Positions 7,573-16,176 are shown, counted from the stretch's first letter. The stretch is 23,946 nucleotides of DNA from an uncultured bacterium (GCA_905215105.1 CAJMOI010000014.1:1-23946); one strand, 5' to 3'. A program made the numbers and translations. The notes: a model not told the origin generated them from the sequence alone.

Positions 7573-7610
7573 AAAAAAGTGCCGGAGGAAACAACCTCCG
7601 GCACTTTTTT
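7573..7610. terminator. Bidirectional hairpin terminator
   Basis: A perfect 16-bp inverted repeat (7573-7588 and 7595-7610) with the loop AAACAA joins a GC-rich core (GTGCCGGAGG) to an A run on the left and a T run on the right. It can end transcription of the lipoprotein gene and, in the other direction, of the leftward Nudix gene. Confidence 0.92.
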
Positions 7611-7627
7611 GTTTCAAGAATCAATTA

Positions 7628-7787
7628 GGGCGTTTCTGAAAACGAAGAAATTGACGGATTTTCCACAAGCAACAGACAGATACAAGGCAAAAAACGCAGG
7701 AATCCTTTGTGGATTCCGAGTATTTTTAACGCAGTAGCTGGCGTTGATTGTCGGAAAAGACTATAATTTCGACTTTTCAGATAGCCC
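7628..7787. mobile_element. Foldback (MITE-like) repeat element, about 160 bp
   Basis: The whole stretch is one long imperfect palindrome. The ends GGGCGTTTCTGAAAA (left) and TTTTCAGATAGCCC (right) are inverted repeats, and the centre is GGAATCC-TTTGT-GGATTCC (7699-7717). The arms are about 78 and 77 bases, so the centre is symmetric. Intermediate segments also pair, for example left GACGGATTTTCCACAAGCAAC with right GTTGATTGTCGGAAAAGAC, with small gaps. It codes for no plausible protein and lies between two convergent genes, nine bases from the Nudix stop. This is the form of a MITE or REP/ERIC-type element. I see no clear target-site duplication and no second copy in the window. Confidence 0.6.
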
Positions 7788-7796
7788 CTGGAAAAA

Positions 7797-8342
7797 TTAC
7801 AGCTTTCCGGCTTGTACCAGCGCGGCGGCCTTCAGAATGCCCACCTGGGTTTTGGCGTCCTCGATCTCATTGTTCAGCACCATTTCCACAGCCTTTTCCA
7901 GGGGAATCCGCTCTACTTCGATAAACTCGTCGTCATCGGGATTCTGTTCGCCCCAGCTGTCCACCCGGCAGGCCCACAGACGGATGATTTCATTGCAGTA
8001 GCCCGGCGTGGGGTACAGATTTCCCATGAAAATATAGTCTTTGCCCGTGGTGCCGGTTTCTTCCTGCTGTTCCCGCTTCAGTGCCTCAAAGGGATCTTCG
8101 CCCTTTTCCAGCTTTCCGGCAGGCAGTTCCAGCAGTACCTGGCTGTAGGGATAGCGGAACTGGCGGACAAACAACAACTCGTTCTGGTCGGTCAGAGCGG
8201 CAACGCTGACGCCGCCGGGATGCTCCACCACTTCCCGGTTGACCACAGCACCGTTTTCCAGTTCTGCCTTGTCCAGACGGACCTGGATGATTTTTCCGTG
8301 AAAGAGATACTCCTGTTCCAGCGTTTTTTCGGTTAACTTCAT
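7797..8342 (-). CDS. nudF: Nudix hydrolase, ADP-ribose pyrophosphatase type
   Basis: The 181-residue protein carries a Nudix box from G76 (GKLEKGE, then seven residues, then REQQEETGT, R90-T98). The metal-binding glutamates E91, E94 and E95 are present. The usual hydrophobic residue after RE is Gln here, a small departure from the common motif. The N-terminal strand region and the phrase VRQFRYP...LELPAGKLE are characteristic of ADP-ribose pyrophosphatases, which split ADP-ribose into AMP and ribose 5-phosphate. Length fits the family. It reads leftward from its own extended -10 promoter, with GGGAGGA before the ATG, and shares the two-way terminator with the lipoprotein gene. Cytoplasmic housekeeping role likely; the exact nucleotide substrate is not certain. 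Confidence 0.9.
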   Translation of the reverse strand: MKLTEKTLEQEYLFHGKIIQVRLDKAELENGAVVNREVVEHPGGVSVAALTDQNELLFVRQFRYPYSQVLLELPAGKLEKGEDPFEALKREQQEETGTTGKDYIFMGNLYPTPGYCNEIIRLWACRVDSWGEQNPDDDEFIEVERIPLEKAVEMVLNNEIEDAKTQVGILKAAALVQAGKL

Positions 8343-8383
8343 TAGAAGGTTCCTCCCGTTCCAAATGGCATTGAATTGGTTTC

Positions 8384-8392
8384 ATTATAGCA
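8384..8392 (-). promoter_or_regulatory. Extended -10 promoter of the Nudix gene
   Basis: On the minus strand TGC directly precedes a perfect TATAAT, forming an extended -10 element. The -35 position is poor (TTTTCT at 17 bases), as is common when the TGN motif is present. The start of transcription would be about 35 bases before the ATG. Confidence 0.6.
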
Positions 8393-8524
8393 TGGCTTTT
8401 GCAAGAAGAAAAGCCAAAAAAACGCCAAAAAATCAACCGTTCAAAATTTTGTAAAAAGTAGGAGAAATGTTTTATTTTTATACCATAAACTCAAGTTTGT
8501 TGTATGTTTTGTCTCGAGCGGCTG

Positions 8525-8533
8525 TGCTATAGT
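8525..8533 (+). promoter_or_regulatory. Extended -10 promoter of the GH85 gene
   Basis: TGC-TATAGT is an extended -10 with five of six matches to TATAAT. The -35 region is weak. Transcription would start near 8540 and give an untranslated leader of about 140 bases. An AAACT/AGTTT inverted repeat lies about 30 bases upstream and could bind a regulator. Confidence 0.45.
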
Positions 8534-8623
8534 ATAAATACACACATATGCCCCCAAATCGGGCAGATTGAAATTGTGAAAAATGATGTCTATAGGAATA
8601 GAATGAGCTGAAAGGGTTATCTT

Positions 8624-8646
8624 CACGTCTGCCGGGTGCGGACGTG
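8624..8646 (+). promoter_or_regulatory. Leader hairpin before the GH85 gene
   Basis: CACGTCTGC (8624-8632) pairs with GCGGACGTG (8638-8646) around a CGGGT loop, nine pairs including one G-U. It lies about 19 bases before the ribosome site. No T run follows, so it is not a terminator; it may stabilise the message or bind a regulator. Confidence 0.4.
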
Positions 8647-8680
8647 CTGCATACAGAGATTTCAGAAAGGGGAAATGAAA

Positions 8681-11600
8681 ATGAAGAAAACCACACGGTC
8701 CAAACGGATCGGTGCAACGCTTCTGGCAGCAGCCATGATACTGACCAGTATCAGCGGCTCCTTTACAGCGTTTGCTTCCGATTCCTGGCCCAACGACAAG
8801 GCGTCTGCGGAGCCAAGCTTTGCGGGCTATCGGGTGAAGGACATCGAAAACTGGAGTCCGGAAACCGATCCCTATGCAGAATTCCTGCGGGCGGAGGTAC
8901 CGCTGCAGGAGCGTAACGAAGCTTTCCAGGCTACCCAGGCCAAGCCGTATCTGAATTCCGATGCACAGGTTATGCTCATGCAGGGAGACTACGGCAACAG
9001 CTTCTTCAACAGCACCATGTACACCGACAAGTTCGGCGAGCATGTGCTGAATTTCTGGCAGTATGCCGACTACTTCTCCCCCTGGCACGGCGCAGCAACT
9101 GCCTATACCCCCGAAGCAATTTATGATCCCATTACCAGCGACTGGCAGAGACGCGGCTTTGAGTTCGGTATTGTGAATATCCCAAACCCGGCCTATACCA
9201 ATGCTGCTCATAAAAACGGCGTGATGTCCATCGCCTGTATCTATTTCGATCCTGCGTTCCGTCCCGGCCAGACCTGCGCTGACCTGATTGAAAAGGACGA
9301 GAACGGCGAGTTCTCCATTGCAGACAAGCTCATCGAGATCGCTAAGTATATGGGCTTTGATGGCTACTTCCTGAATCAGGAAGAGGGCATGATGGAGGAC
9401 TTCAAGCCCTTTATGGCCAAGCTGACCGCAGCCGGTCTGTATACCCAGTGGTATGACACCAACAGCAGCTTTAACTCCTCTAAGGCCCAGTGGCTGAAGG
9501 ACGACGTTAACGGACAGATCAACAACTCTGTGTTCGTCAACTATGGCTGGGGCAAATCCACGGTAGACAGCGCTATCACGTATGCTGAGCAGATCGGCGT
9601 TGACCCCTTTGAGAGTATCTTCTTCGGCGCAGAGTGCAACCAGAACAAGTTCAGCGGCGGTCACCCCAGCGCCCGCGATATGGCAAACCTGTATGATGAA
9701 ACCGGCAACCCCCGTGCCAGCGTAGCCCTGTTCACCCCCAGTGACTGGTATCAGCGCGGCGTGGACGAGGTTCCCTTCTACGATGGAAAGAGCACTCCTC
9801 CCATGCAGCGGGATGAGTTCCAGTGGATGGTAGCCGAGCGCGAGAGAATGTTCTTCTCCGGCGTGATGGAAGATCCCACGGATACCGGCCTGAAAGCTGG
9901 TTACAGCCGTCCCGATGTGCAGGTGACAAACGCTTCCGGATGGGTCGGCGTGGCTGACTTTATCGCCGAGCGTTCCGTCATCGACGGCACCAAGTTCTAC
10001 ACCAATTTCAACACCGGTCACGGCATGCAGTACTTTGTGAACGGCGCTGTTTCCGCTGACAAGGCATGGACCAACATCAACATCCAGGACATCCTGCCCA
10101 CCTGGCAGTGGTGGGTGGAAAGCACCGGCGAAAAGAAGCTGAACGTGGACTTTGACTATGGCAGCAAGCTGGTCAACCACGATGTCAACAACAATCCCAT
10201 TACCATGCCTTATACCCAGGTAGGCGCCTATGAGGGCGGTTCCTCTCTGGTAGTGTACGGTGATATCACCGGTTCCAACAGCCTGCATCTGTACAAGACC
10301 GATCTGGCTGTCAACGAAAACTCCGAGGCTTCCATTACTTTCAAGAAGACCTCTGATGACGCAGTTGCCATGCAGCTGGGCCTGATCTTCAAGGACGCTC
10401 CCGAAACCACCGAGAAGCTGGACATCGCCGGTTCCGAAACCGCCGGTGACTGGACCACTGTGGATGTGAATCTGTCCAAGTATGCTGGAAGACAAATTGC
10501 TGCCATTACCCTGGAATTTGCAGGCGAGGCAGAAGGCTATCAGATCAACGTGGGCGGTCTGAAGATCTCCGACGGCGCTGACAAGCCCGCTACCCCCACC
10601 GGCTTTGCTGTTGATTATGCTTATGATTCCGGCGAAATGATCCTCAGCTGGGATATGGCCAATTACAGCGAAGTGAAGCAGTACAACGTATACGGAACTC
10701 TGTCCAACGGCAGCCGCGTCTATCTGGGCGGTGTGTACGACAGCATTCTGTATGTGAAGTCCGTGTTTGACGAGAACGAGAGCATTGATCTGGAGCTGTG
10801 CGCAGTTGGCGCCGACGGTACCGAGAGCGATCCTGCAAAACTGACCTATACCTATACCGATAAGGTGAGCAACGTCAAGGTGGAAGAGGCCAAGACCTCT
10901 ACCGGCCTGCTGGTCCGTGCAGCAACCCCCGGTGAGCTGAAGGTTTCCTTTGACGCTCCCGCAGCCGGCGCTCCCGACAGCTATGAGTATGAAGTCACCC
11001 TGCGCAACATTGCCAAGGACGACCCCGACAACCAGGTGTACACCCACACCACCGTCGGTGACGTGACTTCCGCCACCATCCCCCTGCCCGTGGAAGAGGG
11101 CTATGAGTACGACCTGAAGATTTACGCTGTCCGTGACGGCGAAAAGGGCGAGGCCATCTGCTATCGCGGCTGGTCCAACGACAGCTATTCCGAGCCCATC
11201 GCCAAGGAAGACATCCGCGTCAGCGGTACTTCTGTCCGTCTGGTTGACCCGGATTCTGTGGACTGGTACAAGATGACCGCTACCTTTAACGGCGAACAGG
11301 CTGCCAGCTTTAAGCGCGGCGGCGTGGCCCGCTTTACTGCGACCATGAATTTCGCACTTCCCAGCAGCTCCGGTCTGCTGAGTGTGGTTACCGAAGACTT
11401 TGCCGGCAACAAGTCTGAACCTACCGTTGTCATGATTGAAAACGGCCAGGTAGTGGACCCCACCAACCTGATTACCGAAGAACACTTCCCCGATGCAGCC
11501 CTGCTGGCCGCCGTCAAAGAGCAGGCCGGCCTGACGCTGGATGCACTGGAGAAGTTTACCGACACCCTGGATCTGTCCGGCACTGAGGTCAGCGACCTCA

Positions 11601-13948
11601 CCGGTATGGACCGTCTGACCGCTATGACCGGCGTGAACTTCAGCAATTGCACCTCCCTCACCGAAATCTCCGGCCTGGATAAGTGCGCAGCTCTGAAGGA
11701 AGTCAACATCAGCGGCTGCACCGCTCTGGAAACCGTTGATCTTTCCGGCCTCGGCCTTGAAAAGCTGGACGCTTCCGGTGAATATGCAGCCATCAAGTCC
11801 GTTGACATTTCCAACAATAAGCTGGATCTCAGCGAAGGCACCCCCGAGCGCGCCTTTGTAGACGCTGCTCTGGCCGCTACTGCAACCGTTGAGACACAGG
11901 CTGCCGACAAGGTAAACCTGGCTCCCGGCGCAACCATTATTGCTTCCGAAAACGTAGCCGACGCCAAGAAGTTTGTGGATGGCAATACCGGTACGGATAC
12001 CAGCGCCGCAGAAACCGCTACCAATAAGCGGAATAAACCTGCCTCCGTCACGCTGGATCTGGGCTCCGAGAAGACCATCGGTTCCTGGAGCATCTGGATG
12101 AAGACCAACACCGATACCCCCTTCCGTCCCTTCGGCGTGAAGACTGCTGAACTGGCTGTTTCCGACACCGCAGACGGCGAGTATACTACCATCAGCACGT
12201 TGGAAACCGTACCTGCTGATACGGCGGATACTCTGTCTGAAACCGTTGCCGAGCTGGAAACCCCGGTTACCGCCCGTTATGTAAAGATTACCGTTACCGA
12301 ATGGCAGCCCCATCCTAATGGATATCCCGACTGGCCCGCCATGGTAGAGGCTATGATCTATGAAGGCGCCGGCGCATCCGCAGAGGCTGTCAAGTTTGAC
12401 AACCAGCATCCTGTTGTGTATTCCGGCGTGCACTTCCTGCCTGCCGAAGCAGTGAAGATGGAAGTATCCGCAGAGGGTACGGTAGATGTCATGTCCTATG
12501 TGGAAAAGGCCTACACCGTCCGCGGCAATGAGTATGCCGGCCTGAAGGATCAGCTGATTAACGGCAAGTCCTTCCTGGCAGAGGATGTGGATGTAAACGC
12601 GAAACCCACCGAAACCTTCACCGTTTCCGTCGCAGATCAGAACTTCAAGCCTGTCGAAGGCACCGAGCTGTCTCTGGCAGAGGACATCACCTATACCGTA
12701 ACCTATAAGAACGCAGAGAATGAAACCGTCGGCACCCTGACCATTATCGTCGGCGATGGCGGCGAGGCCACTATTCCTGTGGACATCACCGAGAATCCCA
12801 CCGTTCTGTATGCAACGGAACAGAGCGATCATAACTCCAAGGAAGACCCTGAATTTGCCTTTGATAAAGACGAGACTACCAAGTGGTGCCCCGGCGGCAA
12901 CGCTGTACAGGCTCAGATGGTTATTGACGTAGGCGCATACTACACCCTGATCGAGTGGAATATGTCCCATGCAGGCGTCAGCACCAGCGATGGTCCTGGC
13001 CGCAATACCCGCGACTTTGCGTTGCAGGTGCTGAATGTGCAGAACCCCACCGCTGAGCAGCTGGCAGATGAGTCTTTCCTGACCAATGATGCAAACTGGA
13101 CCACCGTTGCTTTCTATGAGAACAACCAGGAAAACCGCACCCACTATGAATTTACCGAGTCCGTTACCGGCCGTTACTTCCGTCTGAATGTCACCAAGGG
13201 CGATACTTCCGCTCAGTGGCCCTCCACCCGTATCTATGAATGGAGCATGATGGGCGTTCTGGCCAAGGACCCCGAGCCTACCCCCGTTGACAAGGCCGAA
13301 CTGGAACAGCTGATTGCCAAGGCAGAAGACATGGTTGCCAACGAGAACAAGTATGTGAAGGACAACTGGCAGCAGCTGCTGGATGCACTGGAAGCCGCCA
13401 AGACCGTGATGGACGACGGCGATGCCCTTACCGCAGATGTAGAGGCCGCTTCCGAAACCCTGCTGAACGCTATTCTGGCCCAGCGCTTCAAGGCTGACAA
13501 GTCCAACCTGGAAGACCTGATTGCCAAGGCCGAAGCTATCGACCTGAGCAAGTACACCGAAGAAAGCGTTGCTGTGTTCCGCGCTGCTTTCAAGGCCGCC
13601 AATGCAGTTCTGGCTAATGAGAGCTTGAGCGAAGACGATCAGGCCGTGGTTGACAAGGCTGTTTCCGATCTGGAAGCCGCTATTGAGAACCTGAGTGCCA
13701 ACACCGACGATACCAACAAGCCTGATGGCGATAAGGATGATACTTCCAAGCCCGACGACGGTAAGGGTGATACCTCCAAGCCTGATGATGGCAAGGGTGA
13801 TCCCAACACCAGCAAGGACGACGGCAAGACCAATGCTCCCACTACTGGCGATCACACCATGCCGCTGGCCGCAGCTGGTTTGGCACTGACCGCTGCCGGC
13901 GCATTGGTAGTCCTCAAAGCCAAAAAGCGCAACGGCAACGAAGGATAA
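8681..13948 (+). CDS. Wall-anchored endo-beta-N-acetylglucosaminidase, GH85 family, multidomain
   Basis: The 1755-residue protein should cut the chitobiose core of N-glycans (EC 3.2.1.96) at the cell surface. A signal peptide (MKKTTRSKRIGATLL..., cleavage near AFA-SD) is followed by a GH85 catalytic domain (about 40-480). Its active site is FDGYFLNQEEG, with N232 and E234 matching the Asn-x-Glu pair of GH85 enzymes. Then come beta-sandwich and fibronectin-like modules (about 490-940), a short leucine-rich stretch (about 955-1050), two discoidin-like modules (about 1078-1230 and 1372-1525), two FIVAR-like helical repeats (about 1537-1675), a charged Asp/Lys/Pro linker and a sorting tail: APTTG (1719-1723), hydrophobic helix, KAKKRNGNEG. 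ATG codons lie at 8675 and 8681; AAAGGGG spacing favours 8681. A single-gene unit with its own promoter and terminator. The module boundaries are estimates. Confidence 0.93.
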   Translation: MKKTTRSKRIGATLLAAAMILTSISGSFTAFASDSWPNDKASAEPSFAGYRVKDIENWSPETDPYAEFLRAEVPLQERNEAFQATQAKPYLNSDAQVMLMQGDYGNSFFNSTMYTDKFGEHVLNFWQYADYFSPWHGAATAYTPEAIYDPITSDWQRRGFEFGIVNIPNPAYTNAAHKNGVMSIACIYFDPAFRPGQTCADLIEKDENGEFSIADKLIEIAKYMGFDGYFLNQEEGMMEDFKPFMAKLTAAGLYTQWYDTNSSFNSSKAQWLKDDVNGQINNSVFVNYGWGKSTVDSAITYAEQIGVDPFESIFFGAECNQNKFSGGHPSARDMANLYDETGNPRASVALFTPSDWYQRGVDEVPFYDGKSTPPMQRDEFQWMVAERERMFFSGVMEDPTDTGLKAGYSRPDVQVTNASGWVGVADFIAERSVIDGTKFYTNFNTGHGMQYFVNGAVSADKAWTNINIQDILPTWQWWVESTGEKKLNVDFDYGSKLVNHDVNNNPITMPYTQVGAYEGGSSLVVYGDITGSNSLHLYKTDLAVNENSEASITFKKTSDDAVAMQLGLIFKDAPETTEKLDIAGSETAGDWTTVDVNLSKYAGRQIAAITLEFAGEAEGYQINVGGLKISDGADKPATPTGFAVDYAYDSGEMILSWDMANYSEVKQYNVYGTLSNGSRVYLGGVYDSILYVKSVFDENESIDLELCAVGADGTESDPAKLTYTYTDKVSNVKVEEAKTSTGLLVRAATPGELKVSFDAPAAGAPDSYEYEVTLRNIAKDDPDNQVYTHTTVGDVTSATIPLPVEEGYEYDLKIYAVRDGEKGEAICYRGWSNDSYSEPIAKEDIRVSGTSVRLVDPDSVDWYKMTATFNGEQAASFKRGGVARFTATMNFALPSSSGLLSVVTEDFAGNKSEPTVVMIENGQVVDPTNLITEEHFPDAALLAAVKEQAGLTLDALEKFTDTLDLSGTEVSDLTGMDRLTAMTGVNFSNCTSLTEISGLDKCAALKEVNISGCTALETVDLSGLGLEKLDASGEYAAIKSVDISNNKLDLSEGTPERAFVDAALAATATVETQAADKVNLAPGATIIASENVADAKKFVDGNTGTDTSAAETATNKRNKPASVTLDLGSEKTIGSWSIWMKTNTDTPFRPFGVKTAELAVSDTADGEYTTISTLETVPADTADTLSETVAELETPVTARYVKITVTEWQPHPNGYPDWPAMVEAMIYEGAGASAEAVKFDNQHPVVYSGVHFLPAEAVKMEVSAEGTVDVMSYVEKAYTVRGNEYAGLKDQLINGKSFLAEDVDVNAKPTETFTVSVADQNFKPVEGTELSLAEDITYTVTYKNAENETVGTLTIIVGDGGEATIPVDITENPTVLYATEQSDHNSKEDPEFAFDKDETTKWCPGGNAVQAQMVIDVGAYYTLIEWNMSHAGVSTSDGPGRNTRDFALQVLNVQNPTAEQLADESFLTNDANWTTVAFYENNQENRTHYEFTESVTGRYFRLNVTKGDTSAQWPSTRIYEWSMMGVLAKDPEPTPVDKAELEQLIAKAEDMVANENKYVKDNWQQLLDALEAAKTVMDDGDALTADVEAASETLLNAILAQRFKADKSNLEDLIAKAEAIDLSKYTEESVAVFRAAFKAANAVLANESLSEDDQAVVDKAVSDLEAAIENLSANTDDTNKPDGDKDDTSKPDDGKGDTSKPDDGKGDPNTSKDDGKTNAPTTGDHTMPLAAAGLALTAAGALVVLKAKKRNGNEG
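13709..13798 (+). repeat. Three 30-bp tandem repeats in the GH85 wall linker
   Basis: Three in-frame ten-codon units encode DTNKPDGDKD, DTSKPDDGKG and DTSKPDDGKG; a degenerate fourth (DPNTSKDDGK) follows. This is a wall-spanning type linker immediately before the APTTG sorting motif. Unit number could vary between strains. Confidence 0.85.
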
Positions 13949-13982
13949 CTTTCTCATCACATTTGCTCCTTAACTCTTTCAA

Positions 13983-14027
13983 GGACGCGCCGCAGAAGCG
14001 AAAATTTCTGCGGTGCGTCCGTTTTTT
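13983..14027 (+). terminator. Rho-independent terminator after the GH85 gene
   Basis: A 15-bp stem (13983-13997 with 14006-14020, one G-U pair) encloses an eight-base loop and is followed by G and six T residues. It lies 34 bases after the GH85 stop. Confidence 0.93.
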
Positions 14028-14156
14028 ATACAGGCCAGATACTTTTGATTTATCACGAAGGGAAACACCGTACATCTGTACTGCCATTCAAAATCGATTT
14101 GGTTTCCCCCTGTCGACATTTTTCCGGTTCAGACGCTTTTCCTTTTCCGGGATTTG

Positions 14157-14165
14157 TGATATGAT
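14157..14165 (+). promoter_or_regulatory. Extended -10 promoter of the aminotransferase gene
   Basis: TGA-TATGAT forms an extended -10 (five of six matches). The -35 position is poor. Upstream lie a GTACA-TC-TGTAC palindrome (14070-14081) and a GGGAAAC/GTTTCCC inverted repeat (14060-14066 and 14102-14108) that might be operator sites. A TATACT at 14171-14176 is an alternative -10. Confidence 0.4.
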
Positions 14166-14227
14166 AGCACTATACTACAGAAAAGCGAAAAAGCTTTTAT
14201 CAGTCTATCATGAAAGGATCGTTTTGA

Positions 14228-15424
14228 ATGGAATATGTATTTTCCGACAGAGTACAGGCCCTGAAGCCCTCTGCCATTCGTGAGATTTTCAAATATGCCG
14301 CTGACCCCAGCGTGATTTCCCTGTCTGCCGGCAATCCGGCCCCCGAAGCTTTTCCCAAGGAGGCCATCGCAGAGATCACAGCCCGAGTAATGGCGGAGCG
14401 CCCCATTGACGCGCTGCAATATGGCCAGACGGAAGGATACATTCCCCTGCGGAAAACAGTGGCCGCTTACATGAAAAAGACCCACAACGTCGGCCGTGAC
14501 TTTGACGATATTCTCATCACCTCCGGTGCACAGCAGGTGATGGATCTGCTGACCAAATCCCTGTGCAACGAGGGAGACGTGGTTATTTGTGAAGAGCCCA
14601 GTTTTATCGGTTCTCTGAACACCTTCCGTTCCTATAAAGTTCGCCTTCGCGGCGTTCCCATGGAAAAGGACGGAATGGATATGCAGGCACTGGAAAAGGC
14701 TTTGCAGGAAGAGAAAACCGCAAAGTTTATCTATACCATTCCCAACTTCCAGAACCCCTCCGGCATTACCATGAGCTGGGAAAAGCGGAAGCAGCTGTAT
14801 GAGCTGGCCAAAAAGTACGGCGTGATGATTCTGGAGGACAACCCCTACGGCGATTTGCGGTTTGCCGGAGAGCATGTGCCCGCCATCAAGAGTCTGGATG
14901 AAGAGGGAATCGTCATGTATGCCGGTACCTTCTCCAAGGTGATTTCCCCCGGTATCCGTGTGGGATATGGCATCGGTCCCAAGCCGGTCCTGCAAAAAAT
15001 GATCGTCTGCAAACAGGGCGAGGATGTCCACACCGGTATGCTGTCCCAGATTATCTGCGACGAGTTTATGACCCGATATGATTATGACGCCCATTTGGCC
15101 GGTCTGAAGGACATTTATCGGAAAAAGAGCGGTATTATGCTGGAACAGATGGAAAAGCATCTGCGTCCGCTGGGCATTGATTGGAACCCCATTGAAGGCG
15201 GCCTGTTCCTGTGGTGCAAACTGCCGGAGGGCGTAGATATGCCCGCATTCTGCAAAGCGGCTGTGCTGAACAAGGTTTGTGTGGTTCCGGGCAATGCATT
15301 CCTCACCGACGACACCGCCTCCTGTCAGGCTTTCCGCATCAATTTCTCCACTCCCACCGACGAACAGCTTGTGCGCGGTATTGAAATTCTGGCAGAAACA
15401 GCCCGGCAGGTATTCGCGAAATAA
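14228..15424 (+). CDS. PLP-dependent aminotransferase, fold type I (aromatic / 2-aminoadipate-like)
   Basis: The 398-residue enzyme shows the landmarks of class I/II aminotransferases: YGQTEGYIPLR (about 84-94), NFQNPSG, DNPYGDLRF, the pyridoxal-phosphate lysine K237 in TFSKVISPGIRVGY, and R370 in FRINFSTP, which binds the substrate carboxylate. It belongs to the group that includes LysN and MocR-type transaminase domains, but has no N-terminal DNA-binding domain. Such enzymes move amino groups between 2-amino acids, often aromatic or 2-aminoadipate, and 2-oxoglutarate. It is followed 14 bases later by an MBL-fold hydrolase. Because phenylacetate-CoA ligase and iorA lie downstream, a role in turning aromatic amino acids into aryl-pyruvates is attractive but inferred. 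Ribosome site AAAGGA. Confidence 0.9.
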   Translation: MEYVFSDRVQALKPSAIREIFKYAADPSVISLSAGNPAPEAFPKEAIAEITARVMAERPIDALQYGQTEGYIPLRKTVAAYMKKTHNVGRDFDDILITSGAQQVMDLLTKSLCNEGDVVICEEPSFIGSLNTFRSYKVRLRGVPMEKDGMDMQALEKALQEEKTAKFIYTIPNFQNPSGITMSWEKRKQLYELAKKYGVMILEDNPYGDLRFAGEHVPAIKSLDEEGIVMYAGTFSKVISPGIRVGYGIGPKPVLQKMIVCKQGEDVHTGMLSQIICDEFMTRYDYDAHLAGLKDIYRKKSGIMLEQMEKHLRPLGIDWNPIEGGLFLWCKLPEGVDMPAFCKAAVLNKVCVVPGNAFLTDDTASCQAFRINFSTPTDEQLVRGIEILAETARQVFAK

Positions 15425-15438
15425 AAAGGAGCCCTCCG

Positions 15439-16176
15439 ATGAGTCTGATTCAAATCACCGACCGGATGTGGTATCTTTCCGCCTGTGAGGAAACGGATCG
15501 TCCGGTGCTGGGCTATATTCGGGGCGACCGATATACACTGCAAATTGACGCCGGTGCTTCTCCTGCTCATGCAGCGGATTTTTCCCGGGAGCTCAAACGG
15601 CTGGAGCTGCCCGCTCCGGATTTTGCAGTGCTCACCCACTGGCACTGGGATCATACCTTCGGGCTCTGTGCTCTGCCCTGTCCGGCTATTGCCTGTAAAG
15701 AAACCCGGGAAATTCTGGAAACTGTGTCCCGATGGCAGTGGACGCCGGAAGCCATGGCCCAGCGGCTGGAAACCGGAGAGGAAATCCCCTTCTGTGATGA
15801 ACATATCCGGGTGGAATACCGAAATCCCGAGGAAATCCGGGTCACACTTCCTGCAATCACCTTTCAGCAGGAAATGACCCTTGATTTGGGCGGCATGACG
15901 GCAAGGCTGATTCATATGCCTGCCACCCACTCCCCGGACTGCACGGCGGTTCTGCTTCCGGAAGAAGCGTTTGTTTTTCTGGGGGATGCTCCCTGCGGCG
16001 ATTTTTACGGCCGAAACGGAGACTATGACCCGGAGCTGCTGGAAAAAATGCTTTCCTTCCTACAGACACTTCCAGTAAACCGCTGCTGTACCGGACACGG
16101 AGAACCGGAGCCTCTATCGGAATTGATGCAGGAATTGGAAGAAGAAGCCCAGTCTCTGACAAAATCACAGCAATAA
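15439..16176 (+). CDS. MBL-fold metallo-hydrolase
   Basis: This 245-residue protein has the metallo-beta-lactamase metal site: H67, H69, D71 and H72 in THWHWDH, then H164 (PATHSPDC), D183 (GDAPC) and H220 (TGHGEP). Together these can hold two metal ions. The family hydrolyses thioesters, lactones, phosphodiesters and other bonds, and the substrate cannot be told from sequence. There is no signal peptide, so it is cytoplasmic. AAAAGGAG precedes the ATG, and only 14 bases separate it from the aminotransferase, so they share a transcript. A thioesterase or other accessory role in 2-oxoacid or acyl-CoA metabolism is possible but unsupported beyond position. Confidence 0.88.
   Translation: MSLIQITDRMWYLSACEETDRPVLGYIRGDRYTLQIDAGASPAHAADFSRELKRLELPAPDFAVLTHWHWDHTFGLCALPCPAIACKETREILETVSRWQWTPEAMAQRLETGEEIPFCDEHIRVEYRNPEEIRVTLPAITFQQEMTLDLGGMTARLIHMPATHSPDCTAVLLPEEAFVFLGDAPCGDFYGRNGDYDPELLEKMLSFLQTLPVNRCCTGHGEPEPLSELMQELEEEAQSLTKSQQ

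Larger units (their letters stand above)
8343..8680. other. Divergent intergenic region between Nudix and GH85 genes
   Basis: These 338 bases hold no credible gene. They contain the leftward Nudix promoter, an AT-rich middle, the inverted repeat AAACT-CA-AGTTT (8487-8498) that could be an operator, the rightward extended -10 promoter, a small TGCCC/GGGCA inverted repeat (8549-8565) and a stronger leader hairpin at 8624-8646. Confidence 0.6.

Noticed and set aside
8636..8680. An upstream start for the GH85 gene giving MRTCCIQRF.
   Set aside because: It overlaps the leader hairpin; the start at 8681 gives a standard signal peptide and correct ribosome spacing.
8441..13960. A leftward open frame of about 1839 codons opposite the GH85 gene.
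   Set aside because: It mirrors the GH85 coding frame almost exactly and runs out into the intergenic region. Its product is low-complexity (Gly, Val, Ile, His rich) with no recognisable domain, and the opposite strand has a signal peptide, catalytic motif and sorting tail. It is an artefact of biased codon use.
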